DNA of 64,000 nt from Mimachlamys varia (GCA_947623455.1 OX392538.1:35572001-35636000); one strand, 5' to 3'. Positions 46,724 through 58,650 are shown, numbered from the stretch's first letter. Notes: generated by a model not told the origin, from the sequence alone. Made by a program: numbers and translations.

Positions 46724-46787
46724 TATGGCTAAAATCAAAAATATTGTTAGAATCTAGTGAGGATAATACATTCGAAACACCAAGCAC

Positions 46788-46886
46788 ATGGACACGTATA
46801 GACTTTTCAATAATACAACTAGCATTATTTACCTATATATAGGTAAATATCGCTTATTTTACCATATTAAGTCTATACGTGTCCAT
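46788..46886. repeat. Hairpin element with 18-bp perfect arms
   Basis: ATGGACACGTATAGACTT and its exact inverse lie at the two ends. A second palindrome, TTTACCTATATATAGGTAAA, occupies the centre. Confidence 0.75.
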
Positions 46887-47269
46887 CTGCTCCACGTTTG
46901 ATTTCCAACTTGCAATATCGCCAACCGAGATATTCCGAACGGTTGACCGTGTTTCAAACGAGAAACATCTGCTGATACAGATCCTATATAGAACCCGTCA
47001 GTGAGGAAGAGGAATTCTTATAAATCCAGATTATCCCTTGCTTGCTGCGAACAATGAAGCCATATTGTCGGTGGTTTTCGTGGACATCCGGACCACTTGA
47101 GGGGTATTTTGATGACTGACGCCGGTATACATGACATTTACCACTTATACGGTTGCGTGTTCTTGTAATGTAGATATAGTAATATACAGGCAAGTATGAA
47201 ATCAAATCGGTGTAATGTTTAACCGGCATTAAAAAAGGATCAAGGTCTATGTACAATAAATATCAAATT

Positions 47270-48075
47270 GAGGACGTGCAGACATGAATGTTTCGATTTG
47301 TCATCACATGTTCAAATTGTTCATTTTTTATTGATACTACTGGAAAATCGAGGGGTGTAGATATACTTAAAGTGAGTTATCTTGTCTGTATGACAATACT
47401 GTCAGACAGCGCAGCAACGACAGGTAAAAACGTCTGTGTTGCACGGGGGTCTCACGATAACTGACGGCTAAAACACTACTTATGGAGAAGTACAAGGCCT
47501 TCCGGGTAAGAGCTACCCGGAATCCTCGGGGTCGTACCTTTGCTATAGTGCTATTTCACAACATTCCTCTCCTTTTACTAGAAGTGTGTTACATTATAAA
47601 AGACAGCTGATGGAAAGACAACTTAAAATACAAGTAAAAACTATTTCACAATAAGTCAGTACACTACAGGGATGTTTGTAAACGATAAAACATTACCGCT
47701 AGTCAAGAAACAGATTCACTGAACTGACAATGGCTGCTATACCTTGCGAGTAAAATGCATAATCAGTATGAAACTGTATGGGGACGTGCCGACATGAATG
47801 TTTCGATTTGACATTTGGTCGGGTGGTGTATTGGATAACGCACTTGGCATTTAACCACATGGGTTTTCTCCGCGTAATCCGGTTTTCTCCCACAATAAGA
47901 CCCCTTCGCGCGCTTACAGCTGGGCAAACAAGAGAGATTAATTTAAGTTTGATAGCTTGTTTCATAAGTGTTATAAAGTGAATTAAGTATATATTTTTTA
48001 TGTACAAACTACTTGATGTTTTTTACCACAAGTCCAGCCACAGATTCACTGAACTGACAATGGCTGCGTTACCTA
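47270..48075 (+). repeat. Local segment duplications around a SINE A copy
   Basis: GACATGAATGTTTCGATTTG occurs near 47281 and 47792. CAGATTCACTGAACTGACAA, then TGGCTGC, occurs near 47709 and 48042. The second pair brackets the SINE at 47815-48001, so the segment was duplicated locally; the distances are too large for a target-site duplication. Confidence 0.5.
47815..48001 (+). mobile_element. SINE family A with internal deletion
   Basis: The head GGTCGGGTGGTGTATTGGAT (A box) jumps from GCACTTGGCATTTAACCACA directly to TGGGTTTTCTCCGCG, so the B box is lost. The core and the GTTTCATAAGTGTTATAAA end are retained. Confidence 0.7.
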
Positions 48076-48175
48076 GCGTGTTGAATCATCATTTTCTTCA
48101 TTGACAAAATTTATGTCCATCATATTGTCTATTATTATTGATATCAGAAGCAATAAGCATCTGTGTCTTGAAAAG

Positions 48176-48340
48176 GTCTTTATGGTCGATATAAATGACA
48201 GAGCTTTGGTCTTTATGGTCGATATAAATGACAGAGCTTTGGTCTTTATGGTCGATATAAATGACAGAGCTTTGGTCTTTATGGTCGATATAAATGACAG
48301 AGCTTTGGTCTTTATGGTCGATATAAATGACAAAGCTTTG
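48176..48340 (+). repeat. 33-bp minisatellite, five near-identical copies
   Basis: Unit starts at 48176, 48209, 48242, 48275 and 48308. Each unit reads GTCTTTATGGTCGATATAAA then TGACAGAGCTTTG. Only the last copy shows a G-to-A change. The length is a multiple of three and the unit lacks stops in several frames, so peptide repeats appear in three overlapping frames on both strands. They are artefacts of the period. Confidence 0.95.
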
Positions 48341-48514
48341 CAGGCAAACATCATATTGCGCGGCAGCGAGCTTCGTGCTATTTATGGGTGTAACTGCTGA
48401 ATTTTTACAGCACAACGGAGGTTTAAAAAAATGACTTTTAATCCATACACTTACATTTACCAATATACTACATGTATAAACATTTTTTTAAATTTTATTT
48501 ATATTTTACGTGCG

Positions 48515-48785
48515 TATGTATTTACGACGTAATTTAAACCACATTGACGGAACTGTCCCAGTCGACGCCTACGAATAACATTAATTATTTGAGAGTTTGA
48601 CGCAGGGGCATTTCCATGTTATTCGAAGAAGCGAAACGACAAACCTCTCATTGAACTAGCTTGATCTATGATGTCATAAGTAAACCACGTGCTACGTCTC
48701 CAGAACCTCTGCTTTCATACTCTTATGAAAAGCAGTTTGCTGGAGATGGTTCATTAAGTGGTTTGTAGCGCAAATGTAAATATAT
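48515..48785 (-). repeat. Dispersed repeat R1, copy C
   Basis: On the minus strand it matches copies A and B: GAAAGCAGAGGTTCTGGAGA, GACATCATAGATCAAGCTAG, CTTCGAATAACATGGAAAT and GTCAATGTGGTTTAAAT. Confidence 0.6.
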
Positions 48786-49984
48786 TACTATATTGTGTTA
48801 AAAACAAAACAAGATAAGCCTTTTGCGCTCATTGGATGTCTATATTTAGAGGAAGCTCACCATTAAACGGCAACGAAAGGCTAGCGCGTGACGTGACGTC
48901 AAACTTATTGATACAGTGTATGCAAAAAGGTGTCAGGATAGCTGACCAAAACTCTGAAATATGGAAATTGTGCGTGTTTTTGGAGGAAATGGAGATTATT
49001 TCCGCGGAAGTAGGATACATTTGACGTACATTTAGGAGGTTTATAAAGTAAAAATGATCCATCTTTCCAACAATATCCAGCGGGTTTTTTTTCGTACGTG
49101 ATTTATGATGTAAGAAACGTAAATGTACATTGCAGGTTGGGTCAATTTTTCGACTTCGAAATCTTTCCACCATTCAGCCTTTATAAACATTGAGGGAAGG
49201 GATGGCATTTTTATCGAAAATTGATCTAACCCCTAAAAAGAGTAAAATAACTCTCAACACTTCAGTTTAGGTAAAAAATAGCTGTAGCAAATTCTCAAGT
49301 CCCTGTGCATACAAACAAGAAGTAAAACAAGCCTTGGAACGTATTTTTGTTCAACAGTAAAACAAATCTTAACAACATTCCAATAGGTGATTAAAAAGAA
49401 AAAAACTTAATTAAAAATCTAAATGACAGCCAATAATTCTCAACTGAATTATTATTATGTTAATCAACATTACCAACTGATGACCCAGTAGAAATTCACA
49501 AATATAACGAGGCTATAAGCAGTTGATACAAATCCTATCCGATGGAAATTAATATAACTTAAACGGAAAGAGCTCTAAAATTAGTCCCTGGATGTCGTTT
49601 ACCGGTACCAGTAAAATGTCATATACATGTAGGTAATGGTGTGCCAAGGTAACAGAATTTTCGATCAGAGGAATAAAACCCAGCTTTGAACTCGTGTTCG
49701 GTTTCATAAACAGTACAAATCGCAGTTTAGATTACATAAACTTGTGCACAGAGTTTTTTCAAAAAATTTCCATTTTACAAAATCCATCCCCGACAATACC
49801 TGGTATTTAAGAATGGAAAAACCTGAAAAAGAAAAGTACTTCATTAAATTTAAACAAATGTTGTCTATGATATCATCACTGTAATATATTTTAGTAGTTT
49901 GGTTCACAGGTGCTTGTGGACATAAATGTGACTATTTTTTTCATTGAATGTAGAAGGTAATATACATATACGGTGTTTCATAAT

Positions 49985-50420
49985 AATATATTTACATTTG
50001 CACTGCAACCCACTATATGAACATTATCAGCAAAAATGCCTTTTATAAAACTATGAAAGCAATGGTTCTCGAGACGTAGCACGTGATTTCATTATGACGT
50101 CATAGATCAAGCTTGTTCAACGAGAGTCTTGTCGCGCCGCTTCGAATAACATGGAGAATGCCCTTGCGTTAAACGCTCAAATGACTAATTATTATCATTG
50201 GCGCCAATTTTATTCAAGCTGGGCTGTTCCGCCCATGTCGTTTAAATGACGACACATATTCAAACGCAGGTAATAAACTATTAATTGGAAAAAGATATCA
50301 ATAAAGTTAAGCAATTGTTCTATAGTAAAAATGTAAATATAAGGATTGAAAGTCATTTTTTTAACTTTCATAGTGCTATGAAAGTTAAAAAAATGACTTT
50401 CAATCCTTATATAATTCTAA
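49985..50420 (+). repeat. Dispersed repeat R1, copy B, ending in a perfect palindrome
   Basis: It shares GAAAGCAATGGTTCTCGAGA, CGCTTCGAATAACATGGAGA and CCATGTCGTTTAAATGACG with copy A at 1836-2465. It is the most complete copy. Its right end is the 50337-50412 palindrome, of which copy A has only one arm. Confidence 0.65.
50337..50412. repeat. Perfect palindrome, 37-bp arms, 2-base spacer
   Basis: The left arm runs ATATAAGGATTGAAAGTC to CTTTCATAG; the right arm (50376-50412) is its exact reverse complement, with TG at the centre. No mismatch in 37 pairs, so it is recent or maintained. It can form a long hairpin or cruciform. Confidence 0.95.
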
Positions 50421-50424
50421 ATTA

Positions 50425-51490
50425 TTAAGTTTACAATAACAACAGATGCAGAGTAGCCTTATAAAAACCTAAAGGTAAGCAACTAACCGGTAGAAAAGTC
50501 TAGGTCACGCCTACCCCCTCGTGGGTATCCGTGTTTTCTCTCACATAGGCAAAATATTACCGCTCCAAGCTTATGTGCCATCGATTCATGGATAGTTTCT
50601 CTTTTCAACCGGTCATTGTTTGTGTTTTGACATGCACGCACCGTTCGGATTTTTACTGTACAATACAAATAACAAGATTTGGAACAAACATCACAAATGT
50701 TCGAATATATACATCATAACATATTGTATATAAACATCGCACGATTATCGAATACAAAACACAAGATTGTATATTATAGGGGAGGGAAAATTATACTATA
50801 AAGAATATAAGTATCATTTAACGCTCTTTAAATAGTCTATTAAACTATCTAACGCACTAAGGGAGACCATCGACACATCGTTGATCTGAGCTGTAATCAG
50901 AACCGGTAGCGATAATTACAGAGATTAGTAGCTGTACTCGGGAGGAATTAACTGTAATGGTATACCTGATATAGAATAAACTAAATGAAGAGTTACCTAA
51001 CCTTTCGCTCGCCCTGGAATTGACCAATTTGTGTCATTAAAATCATTAATCATTAAAATGTAATTGTAAAGAATGCCCTTTAATGTCTCCATTTAAATGA
51101 TTGACAGTAATAGAATAACGTTCTTGTATGATATTTAATGCTATAAATTCTGCACACCTGTAATAATCTATTTTTTTACTATAAATACTGTAAGTTTGTC
51201 CCTCGTGTTACTGTCTTCATTTCAAACACGGAAGTGCCTAACTGTGCGCTGATGTGTAATCAAAGCTCCCTTAAATCCTAATTGGCCTTTTAGTTTATAT
51301 TTGCTATCGTGAAACGACTGTAGATTGTCACGTGTACTAACACTACACTTTCATCTATATGTTCGATTTCGACACTCCAATCTGAGACTGCCACATGGGC
51401 AATAAATTGTATTCAGATATTGGAGGTCATCGCTATGGCAGGTCACCTCTGATTGGATACACCTTGCTCATGGTATACAATCTGGATTGG
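50425..51490. other. Intergenic, no gene seen
   Basis: AT-rich. A weak SINE-like stretch at 50500-50560 (GGGTATCCGTGTTTTCTCTC) may be a decayed family A core on the plus strand. Confidence 0.3.
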
Positions 51491-51499
51491 ATATATTTC

Positions 51500-52420
51500 A
51501 TATTAATTTTGATAATAATAATTAACATTACAGGAACAACATGTCTTTTCGCCAATTAGTGGAAAGGCCTATTGTTTTTGTTATGTTTATTATTCATCAG
51601 AATTTTTGGTGACAATTGGGTTTTCAAGTATGTTCAAGATGCACGCCATGACGTTATTTGCAAAAAATATTAAAAGGGCCCTATATCTCAAAAACCGTTG
51701 GTTGTTCATAGTTTCTGTTATGATATTATTGTAGGCATAAGCTATATCTAACTTTTTTGTCACACAGATAGGTACATTGATATGGAAATGTTATTTTCAG
51801 TTGTCCCCTGTTTTCTTGCGATAGTTTTCAGTTCATCAAAAAAACAAAATGGCTGCCAAGACGCCATTTCCGGTTTTCCCTCTAAATCTAATATCTCATT
51901 AACGGCTTAATGCAATGAGTTAATATTTTGAATATGTGATGCAGAATAAGAAATAAATAAGATTTGTCAGGAAACATTTTCCTCTAAAATGTCAATTTCC
52001 GGTTGTTCGTTTGGGTCAAAGTTGAAAATCGCTATTTTGGGTAGCAAACTTTATTCTTATTTCAAAATATAAAATGTCAAGGTCATGGAATATCAGGTTT
52101 GAAAATATGAATGACCTTGACCCACTTTCAAGGTCACAGGGGTCATTTATTTTAAAATCTTAACTGACAATTTATCCATTACCAGAAGACAAAGTGATGA
52201 TATTTCGTTAGCAGCATACCGTGACCATTACCCATTAATTATAATGAAGAAAATTTGTCTGAAAACTCAACTTACGTTTTTTGGTAGAGGTCAAAGTTGA
52301 AGAGTATGTAAAACATGCTATGCCAATAACCAACGACCCCTCGGTAACGCTGTTTGACAAGAAGCATGCTGAAGTTAATGACTTAAAGTGGGTAAATTAA
52401 TTACCTTTGACCAACTCTGA
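51500..52420. repeat. Probable old interspersed repeat with CAAGGTCA motifs
   Basis: It contains repeated TCAAGGTCA and TGACCTTGAC words (52076-52140) in both orientations, with CCGGTTTTCCC and TTTCCGGTTGTTCG blocks. TCAAGGTCA is the site recognised by ERR/SF-1-type nuclear receptors. I have only one copy in the window, so repeat status is inferred from style. Confidence 0.3.
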
Positions 52421-52872
52421 ACATAAGTTCAAAAAATTATGCTTTCATTTTGTATGATTGCGATGTACTTTCAGTACTTTGATTTATGCTCAACGATAAA
52501 GGAAACTTTACGAACAAGCACGCACACGCGCAAACATAAACGCACACATATAAGTATAGCATACAAAGATAGGACCCGACTCCAAGAAATACACAGACGA
52601 CCTTCAAAACTATTGATATCATAACAGAAAATTAATACATGGTACAAGCAGAAAGCACTTACCATTCCTTTGAATTGGTAGACATAAAATATGTACAGCA
52701 TTAACACGGGTCGGGGATTTCTCAGAGGGCACCCCTTGCACGCACATTTTACTGCCAGATTTCAACTGCCCTTTGTTCATTATTAAAATTAAGTTTCAAC
52801 TAGCAAATGTTAAAGCGACAATTAAAAGAACAGTCGATCAGGTCCGCAAAGTAAGACACCAATTCACTAGAA

Positions 52873-53508
52873 AAAAGGCAGCTAAGTATTTAGCTTAATT
52901 TATGCATCGGAAACACAAATGCAAGAATTATTTTCAATTATTCATGTATTGCAATGCTTAAGTTTTTGTAAGAGTTATGTCCCCTGTCCCCCTTTTAAGT
53001 TAATTGCTAGCAATTAATGTTATTGGAGTTATGTCCCTTGTTTAAGACCTAGGGTCACCCCGATTGGTCAATTGTCTTAAGGGGGTCCCTAGACCCCACA
53101 TATTTCTTAAGACCTTTCACATCAGGCAGCCATCTTTGAAATTTACATAATTAGATTATCAATGTCCAGATTTTAATGAAGATCAATACTTAAATTTTGA
53201 ACTTTGCCTTCGTGCAACTATGTGACCAAGGTGAAGGATATCGTTCATGGATTAGGACGACATTTCAATGTTTTATGAGGACATTTCAATGTCTTTTTGG
53301 CGGTTTTTATTTGGTAAACCCCACATTGGCTTTTTATTTGATGTTTGATAAAAGTGATATCTTATATATATTTGACATATGAGTAATGTTATCTCATAAT
53401 CTTTTATCATTTATTATTAATTAATAAATGTTCTGTCACCCTCTTTGAGGGTGGCCTTATTCATTCAATACAGTTGTTGCGTTGTTTCTTGTAAGTGTGT
53501 AGATGCAT
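52873..53508 (+). repeat. 636-bp tandem duplication, copy 1
   Basis: From AAAAGGCAGCTAAGTATTTA to GTGTGTAGATGCAT it is near-identical to copy 2 over the first about 330 and last about 210 bases. Only the block 53204-53298 is unrelated. The shared part holds CACCCTCTTTGAGGGTG, a perfect short hairpin. Confidence 0.9.
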
Positions 53509-54142
53509 AAAAGGCAGCTAAGTATTTAGCTTAATTTATGCATCGGAAACACAAATGCAAGAATTATTTTCAATTATTCATGTATTGCAATGCTTAAGTT
53601 TTTGTAAGAGTTATGTCCCCTGTCCCCCTTTTAAGTTAATTGCTAGCAATTAATGTTATTGGAGTTATGTCCCTTGTTTAAGACCTAGGGTCACCCCGAT
53701 TGGTCAATTGTCTTAAGGGGGTCCCTAGACCCCACATATTTCTTAAGACCTTTCACATCAGGCAGCCATCTTTGAAATTTACATAATTAGATTATCAATG
53801 TCCAGATTTTAATGAAGATCAATACTTAAATTTTGAACTCCCACCCACTTCCTCCCTGCTAAATTCTGGTTAATGTAACTTGTATGGTTTTGTTGATATA
53901 ACTTTGTGTATGGTTTTGTGTATGTAGCTTGTGGCGGTTTTTATTTGGTAAACCCCACATTGGCTTTTTATTTGATGTTTGATAAAAGTGATATCTTATA
54001 TATATTTGACATATGATTAATGTTATCTCATAATCTTTTATCATTTATTATTAATTAATAAATGTTCTGTCACCCTCTTTGAGGGTGGCCTTATTCATTC
54101 AATACAGTTGTTGCGTTGTTTCTTGTAAGTGTGTAGATGCAT
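53509..54142 (+). repeat. Tandem duplication, copy 2
   Basis: Follows copy 1 directly. I saw one substitution in the shared flanks (GAGTAATG against GATTAATG). The block 53840-53932 (93 bases, CCCACCCACTTCCTCC to ATGTAGCTTGT) replaces the 95-base block of copy 1. Frames in either copy are not gene-like. Confidence 0.9.
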
Positions 54143-54149
54143 AAATATC

Positions 54150-55490
54150 TTTACATGTTTTCAAGAATATTTTGTGACTGCTCCATTACATCATTGTTCA
54201 TTAAATTGACTACAGTTTCCATTTAAGTAATACATTAAATCCCTTATATTCGGGGAAAGTGTGCGCCAACTGATTTTACGGTTGTTTGTTAATGCTGGTT
54301 TCCAATTTCGGAACTCTCCTGTGTCGTTGAATTAGACTGGGTACCGGCCCATAAGTTTTAGTGGACAATTTCTATACTGAATTTTACTTCTAGCTTAAAT
54401 CTGACCCTAGCTTCAAACCTACAGAATCAGACATCCAAGCGATCGACAATATTAATTTTTTTTTTCTAAATAGTTCAATATGTTATTCTACAGACGGGGA
54501 GCCCGTGTATCGTTGAATTGGCACAACAGAAAAAGTAAGTAGTTAATGAATGTGAAAGTGAAAATAGTGTCAGTTGTTCAATTAACCAATAGTTTGGTAA
54601 AACCACGTTCATGTCTGTCATTGTTTGATGTAATTTGAAGGAATCTCATGAATGAATCATAGCAAATCTAACATTGTCGCATAGACGTGTCACTTTTCCT
54701 GTGATCTAGCTATGATATAACCAACTAATTTTTCACAGTTTTACTAATACCATATGGTATTAGTGAGGCTCCTCCCTTTGACCGAGTACAATAGAATTCG
54801 AAACTCTCATTGGTAAGTGAAACATGGCCAATGGACACCGTGGGAAATAACTAAAAATACAGACAGACCTACAAAACGTTCTGCAACATTGTTGCAAACA
54901 ATTCAATACATTTCGCCATTACAGACCGCAGGAACCTGACAATTTGATACAGCTAGTTTTGGAACTTAACTAAGGTGTTTAAGATTAATTTTACACTTTT
55001 GGGGGTTCAGATCAATTTTAAATATGCCCCCTCAAAAGCCTTTATGACAAATGGGGAGGGGATATTTTTATCGAAAATCGATCTAAACCCCAAAAAGCTG
55101 AAACAAGTTCTCAGGTCCCTGTGTTACAGACATGTTCCGCGGGTTATCTTTTTTTCGCATTGTAACGTAAACTTTCAACATGAACAGTCTTGAAATAAAA
55201 AGGTACATGGCAGTTTTAAAAACACATTTTCGGGAATAACATGCTTACTTCGAAAGGAAACCGGTAAACGGTTATAATAAGTATTTCCTGAGTAAAAAAA
55301 AAGTCAAACATTCCGTAATCGGTAGGACTTTAGGTCCGGGTCACTTTCATGGCGATTACTCGATTGATCGTCCAGATCGTCTGTCATCATGTGCCAAAAC
55401 TGGCCTGAGATTAAGTCCGACATGTTGTGATGTTTTTTTGATAATGATAAAAATTTCACATGAAATTGTCACGTGACACTTTATGCGACA
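54150..55490. other. Intergenic, no gene seen
   Basis: AT-rich, with a small palindrome TACTAATACCATATGGTATT around 54743-54765. The stretch 55040-55130 resembles 49190-49310 (TTTTTATCGAAAAT-GATCTAA), an old dispersed repeat. Confidence 0.35.
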
Positions 55491-55494
55491 AGTC

Positions 55495-55638
55495 GGTTAC
55501 ATCACAGGAGCCTCGCAATATGAGGTGCGGAGTGTCGTCGAGGGGCGGAGCTAACTTCTCTCGCGCTCCGCGCTCGAGAAGTAGCACCGCCCCTCTCGTA
55601 CAATAACTGACATATTGCTCGGTTCCTATGATGTAACC
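55495..55638. repeat. GC-rich inverted repeat, 144 bp
   Basis: GGTTACATCACAGGAGCC on the left mirrors GGTTCCTATGATGTAACC on the right. The inner blocks GAGGGGCGGAGCTAACTTCT and AGAAGTAGCACCGCCCCTC also pair. The near-complete foldback has a CTCGCGCTCCGCGCTCGAG centre. Base composition is far more GC-rich than the surroundings. Confidence 0.8.
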
Positions 55639-55677
55639 AATACTAAACATTGCGAACACAAAAAAATAACCAAATTA

Positions 55678-55713
55678 CAGGTCCCCGATGCAAACACATC
55701 GCGGAACCTGTAA
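55678..55713. repeat. Short hairpin
   Basis: ACAGGTCCCCGATG pairs with CATCGCGGAACCTGT around a short loop, with two mismatches. It lies 40 bases right of the larger inverted repeat. Confidence 0.5.
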
Positions 55714-56861
55714 ACAATATGACGTCATCGGAATGTTGAAGTTGCAACAATGTACAGCAATTAATGTATATTACATATGAATACTTTTAATGAGCTTTTA
55801 AATTAGAATGGGGTGTAGCATTAACCCCAATGCGTGGCAAACCCAACCGATGTAGACAAAATGCCCGTTGTAAACATCTGTGTACAAATCCTTAAAAGGC
55901 TATTTTTATACAGGATAATTCTATTTCTATACAGGAGAATACGTCCATTCGATGAAACCAAGGCATGACGTCATCCTGGGGATGCCCCACTACTCGGTCA
56001 CATACTCTGTACCAACATCAAATGTTGTCAAATCACGTTATTGCCTACACTCCCCGCTTTGCGTAATGGATAACATCTTTGCCTCTTATATTGTTACATT
56101 GTGTGGAACTTCAGGGTCTGCGGCCCTATGTATGGGATATTAAAAATTATTTTTAAAGGGAAAAAAAATGACTTTGCCTTCCAACCGAAGGATATTAGGT
56201 TCGAATCCTGATGAGGGCGGAAGATTTAAAAAAAAAAATCAAATTATACTTCCATTTTTTTTCGGTTATATACATGTATATCACTCTAACTTTAAAAATG
56301 AAAAAGAGTATGATATTTATAACAAAAGACCAAATCGGCAAAAGGTGTGAAAAGCCCGTCAATTGTTAGCCAACAATTTCTAGTTTTATATATAAGTTTT
56401 GATCTTGAAAAATCTATTTTCAAATATCTAGAAATCAAAATGAATTCTTGTTTTCTCATTTAAAAAAAATGATAACTATTCATATCAGAAAATGGTGAAT
56501 ATAACGAATGAGGGGACCACATTGGACTATTAGAGATTTCAAATCCCAAATCAAAGGGCTTGTCAGGGATACGACTGAGTGACGTCATTCGAATATTGTT
56601 GACGTGTACAATATGAAGTCTGAGGACCAATCATATGGCTCTAAGGTCGTAAACAACGGGAGTTTACCACAAACAATACGGGAGTTTCGAGATAGTGAAA
56701 AAGACGTAAAACTACGTAGTTGTAATACGATTTTCCCGGATTGTCTCACCTTCCGGTGATTGTGACGACATAGTTTGGTGGGAATATCGTGCTCAAACCA
56801 CGTAATTTTTCGTCATTTCACAATATTGCAACTCCCGTATTACACAACAAAGCCCGGATAT

Positions 56862-56862
<1 letters not shown>

Positions 56863-56894
<32 letters not shown>
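56863..56894 (+). repeat. G32 homopolymer run
   Basis: Thirty-two G in a row, directly joined to a GTGTGTGC-rich stretch. The minus strand reads as poly-Pro in overlapping frames, which is an artefact. Run length is likely to vary between individuals or reads. Confidence 0.95.
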
Positions 56895-56895
<1 letters not shown>

Positions 56896-57135
56896 GCGTG
56901 TGTGCGTGCGTGTGGTGAGTGTGTGTGTGTATTTGTGAGAATGCGGTATTCGTGAAAGCCTCCTTGTGATTGTGCGAAACTGATGCCGACTGTATGTTAC
57001 TATTCCAAACTGAAGAATACTGCCAAAATTCCACGGAAACCAGTACACCCCACCCGGTCCCATTGTACTGACAACGGGTAAACAAGTTGTTCCACTCTCA
57101 TAATGCTGAGCGTCAAGCAGGGAGTAGTAACAACC
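56895..57135 (-). mobile_element. SINE family B copy
   Basis: On the minus strand it starts TACTCCCTGCTTGACGCTCA, then TTGTCAGTACAATGGGACCG, GCAGTATTCTTCAGTTTGGA and a CA-rich part. The G32 run replaces its 3' end. Confidence 0.65.
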
Positions 57136-58510
57136 ATTTGATATCCTTTTTGTGAAAATGCAAGGGAGAAATCGTTAAAAAATAGAGTATTTCGGTCACT
57201 ATGACAACTATGTAACGATAGCTACACATTACAGTCTGGAAGTCCGACAGCAGGTCATGTGAAGCCTACAAGAGCGTTCGTGGATTGTTACGAGGCCTTT
57301 GGGAGACTGGAAGTCTTTATGAGACCTTTAAGAAGTCAGTAGGTCATTTTGAAGTTTGGGGATCAGTAGGCCGTTATAAGACTTCAGGAGGTCATAGGGT
57401 CATTATGACGCGGACAGGAAGACATTAGGTCGCAGGGAGGTCTTTGGAGAATTGGTAGATCGCTATAACTTTCTACCATAGTTGTGCAACAGATTTATTC
57501 AACTCCCAATCCTCATTGCTTGCTGTGATATGACATGAAGCTATATACAGCGATAATTGAAAACCGCTAGGGAACAACGGTTTCTGCCGGAAAATGACGA
57601 GACTAGCCTCATTTTAGATCTCCGTGTTTAAAAGCTTCCTTCAAACTGTCTATCCCTTGTGATGATCATCGGGATAAAATCGTTATTTATGTGTTAATAA
57701 ATATAAGAGTTGGACCTAAATAATAACGATGCTCAAATACATTTTGTAAGAGGCACTTGGGACCAATAGAAGATCCATCGGTGTGGGTATTGAACGGGCA
57801 TAGCACGTGCATAGCCATTTCAACATGGCGATGAATGGAAGCATGGCATGTTATTTCGTGCTCTGCTATCGTTAACCGTAATTGTGGCTATTATTTGACG
57901 TTTGTTTGTCAGTTTCGGGCAGAGTTGTACTATCAACAATCAGCTAGTACTCGCAAAAAGATTTCAGTGTGATAATATGGTAATATGAACATCTTTTATA
58001 TTTAACCGCTCCAGGGATGACGTTTTGAATTTCGGTAGCTTCGAATGATGCACTTAAAACCAAAAGCTAGTTATGCAGAAGACATGCGAGTACTTTTACA
58101 CCAAGATAAGACAGAAACGTTGCGAATTGTGTTCTGTATAATGTACATTTGTGGGATGTATTATTTGATGTAAAAATTAAGTTTTCTGCAACACGGGTAG
58201 GAAGAAACCAAACAACCCTCACACTAGATTTTGTTAAAGATTGCAGATATCTTCAACAAAAACATTAAATAGTGCATGGTTCCGTTTAATGTCCTGCAGA
58301 TGGGTGTGTTATTTTCGCGTTTACGTTAAATTTACCGACTGCTCCATTGGATTTATGATCTAATAAACTAAACAAAATCAAAGGTTAATCCTTATATTTA
58401 CAGTATTTTCCTGTAAATGGTTCATAAGTTTTCTGTTCAATTTAGCTCCATTCGCAGACATACATTTCATTTCACAACTTACAAACGTGAGAACAGTTCA
58501 ATAAATGTAA
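57136..58510. other. Intergenic, with a weak AGGTC-type local repeat
   Basis: From 57255 to 57460 words such as GGAAGTC, TAGGTCATT and GAGGTC recur every 20-30 bases without a fixed unit. No gene was recognised. Confidence 0.35.
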
Positions 58511-58515
58511 CAGCA

Positions 58516-58650
58516 TGAAGTTTGCATAAGCCGTAGCTAGCTCCACCCATGTCAATTGTTAATGACGTCATACAATTGTGATGCGAACTGAATAATTTGC
58601 ATAGCTCCGCCCACATGTATTGTTTTCGACGTCATAGAAATGTTGCACGT
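58516..58650 (+). repeat. Two-copy repeat with GACGTCAT
   Basis: TTTGCATA-AGCTCC-CCCA-TGTCAATTGTT then GACGTCATA (58520-58575) recurs as TTTGCATAGCTCCGCCCACA then TTTTCGACGTCATA (58596-58637). TGACGTCA is a CREB-type site, though the second copy has only CGACGTCA. Confidence 0.55.

Noticed and set aside
48073..48463. Repeat proteins of 93-121 codons on both strands
   Set aside because: They result from a 33-bp minisatellite whose period is divisible by three; three frames on two strands are open at once.
56818..57085. Poly-Pro/His frames on the minus strand
   Set aside because: They come from the G32 run and the CA-rich part of a SINE.
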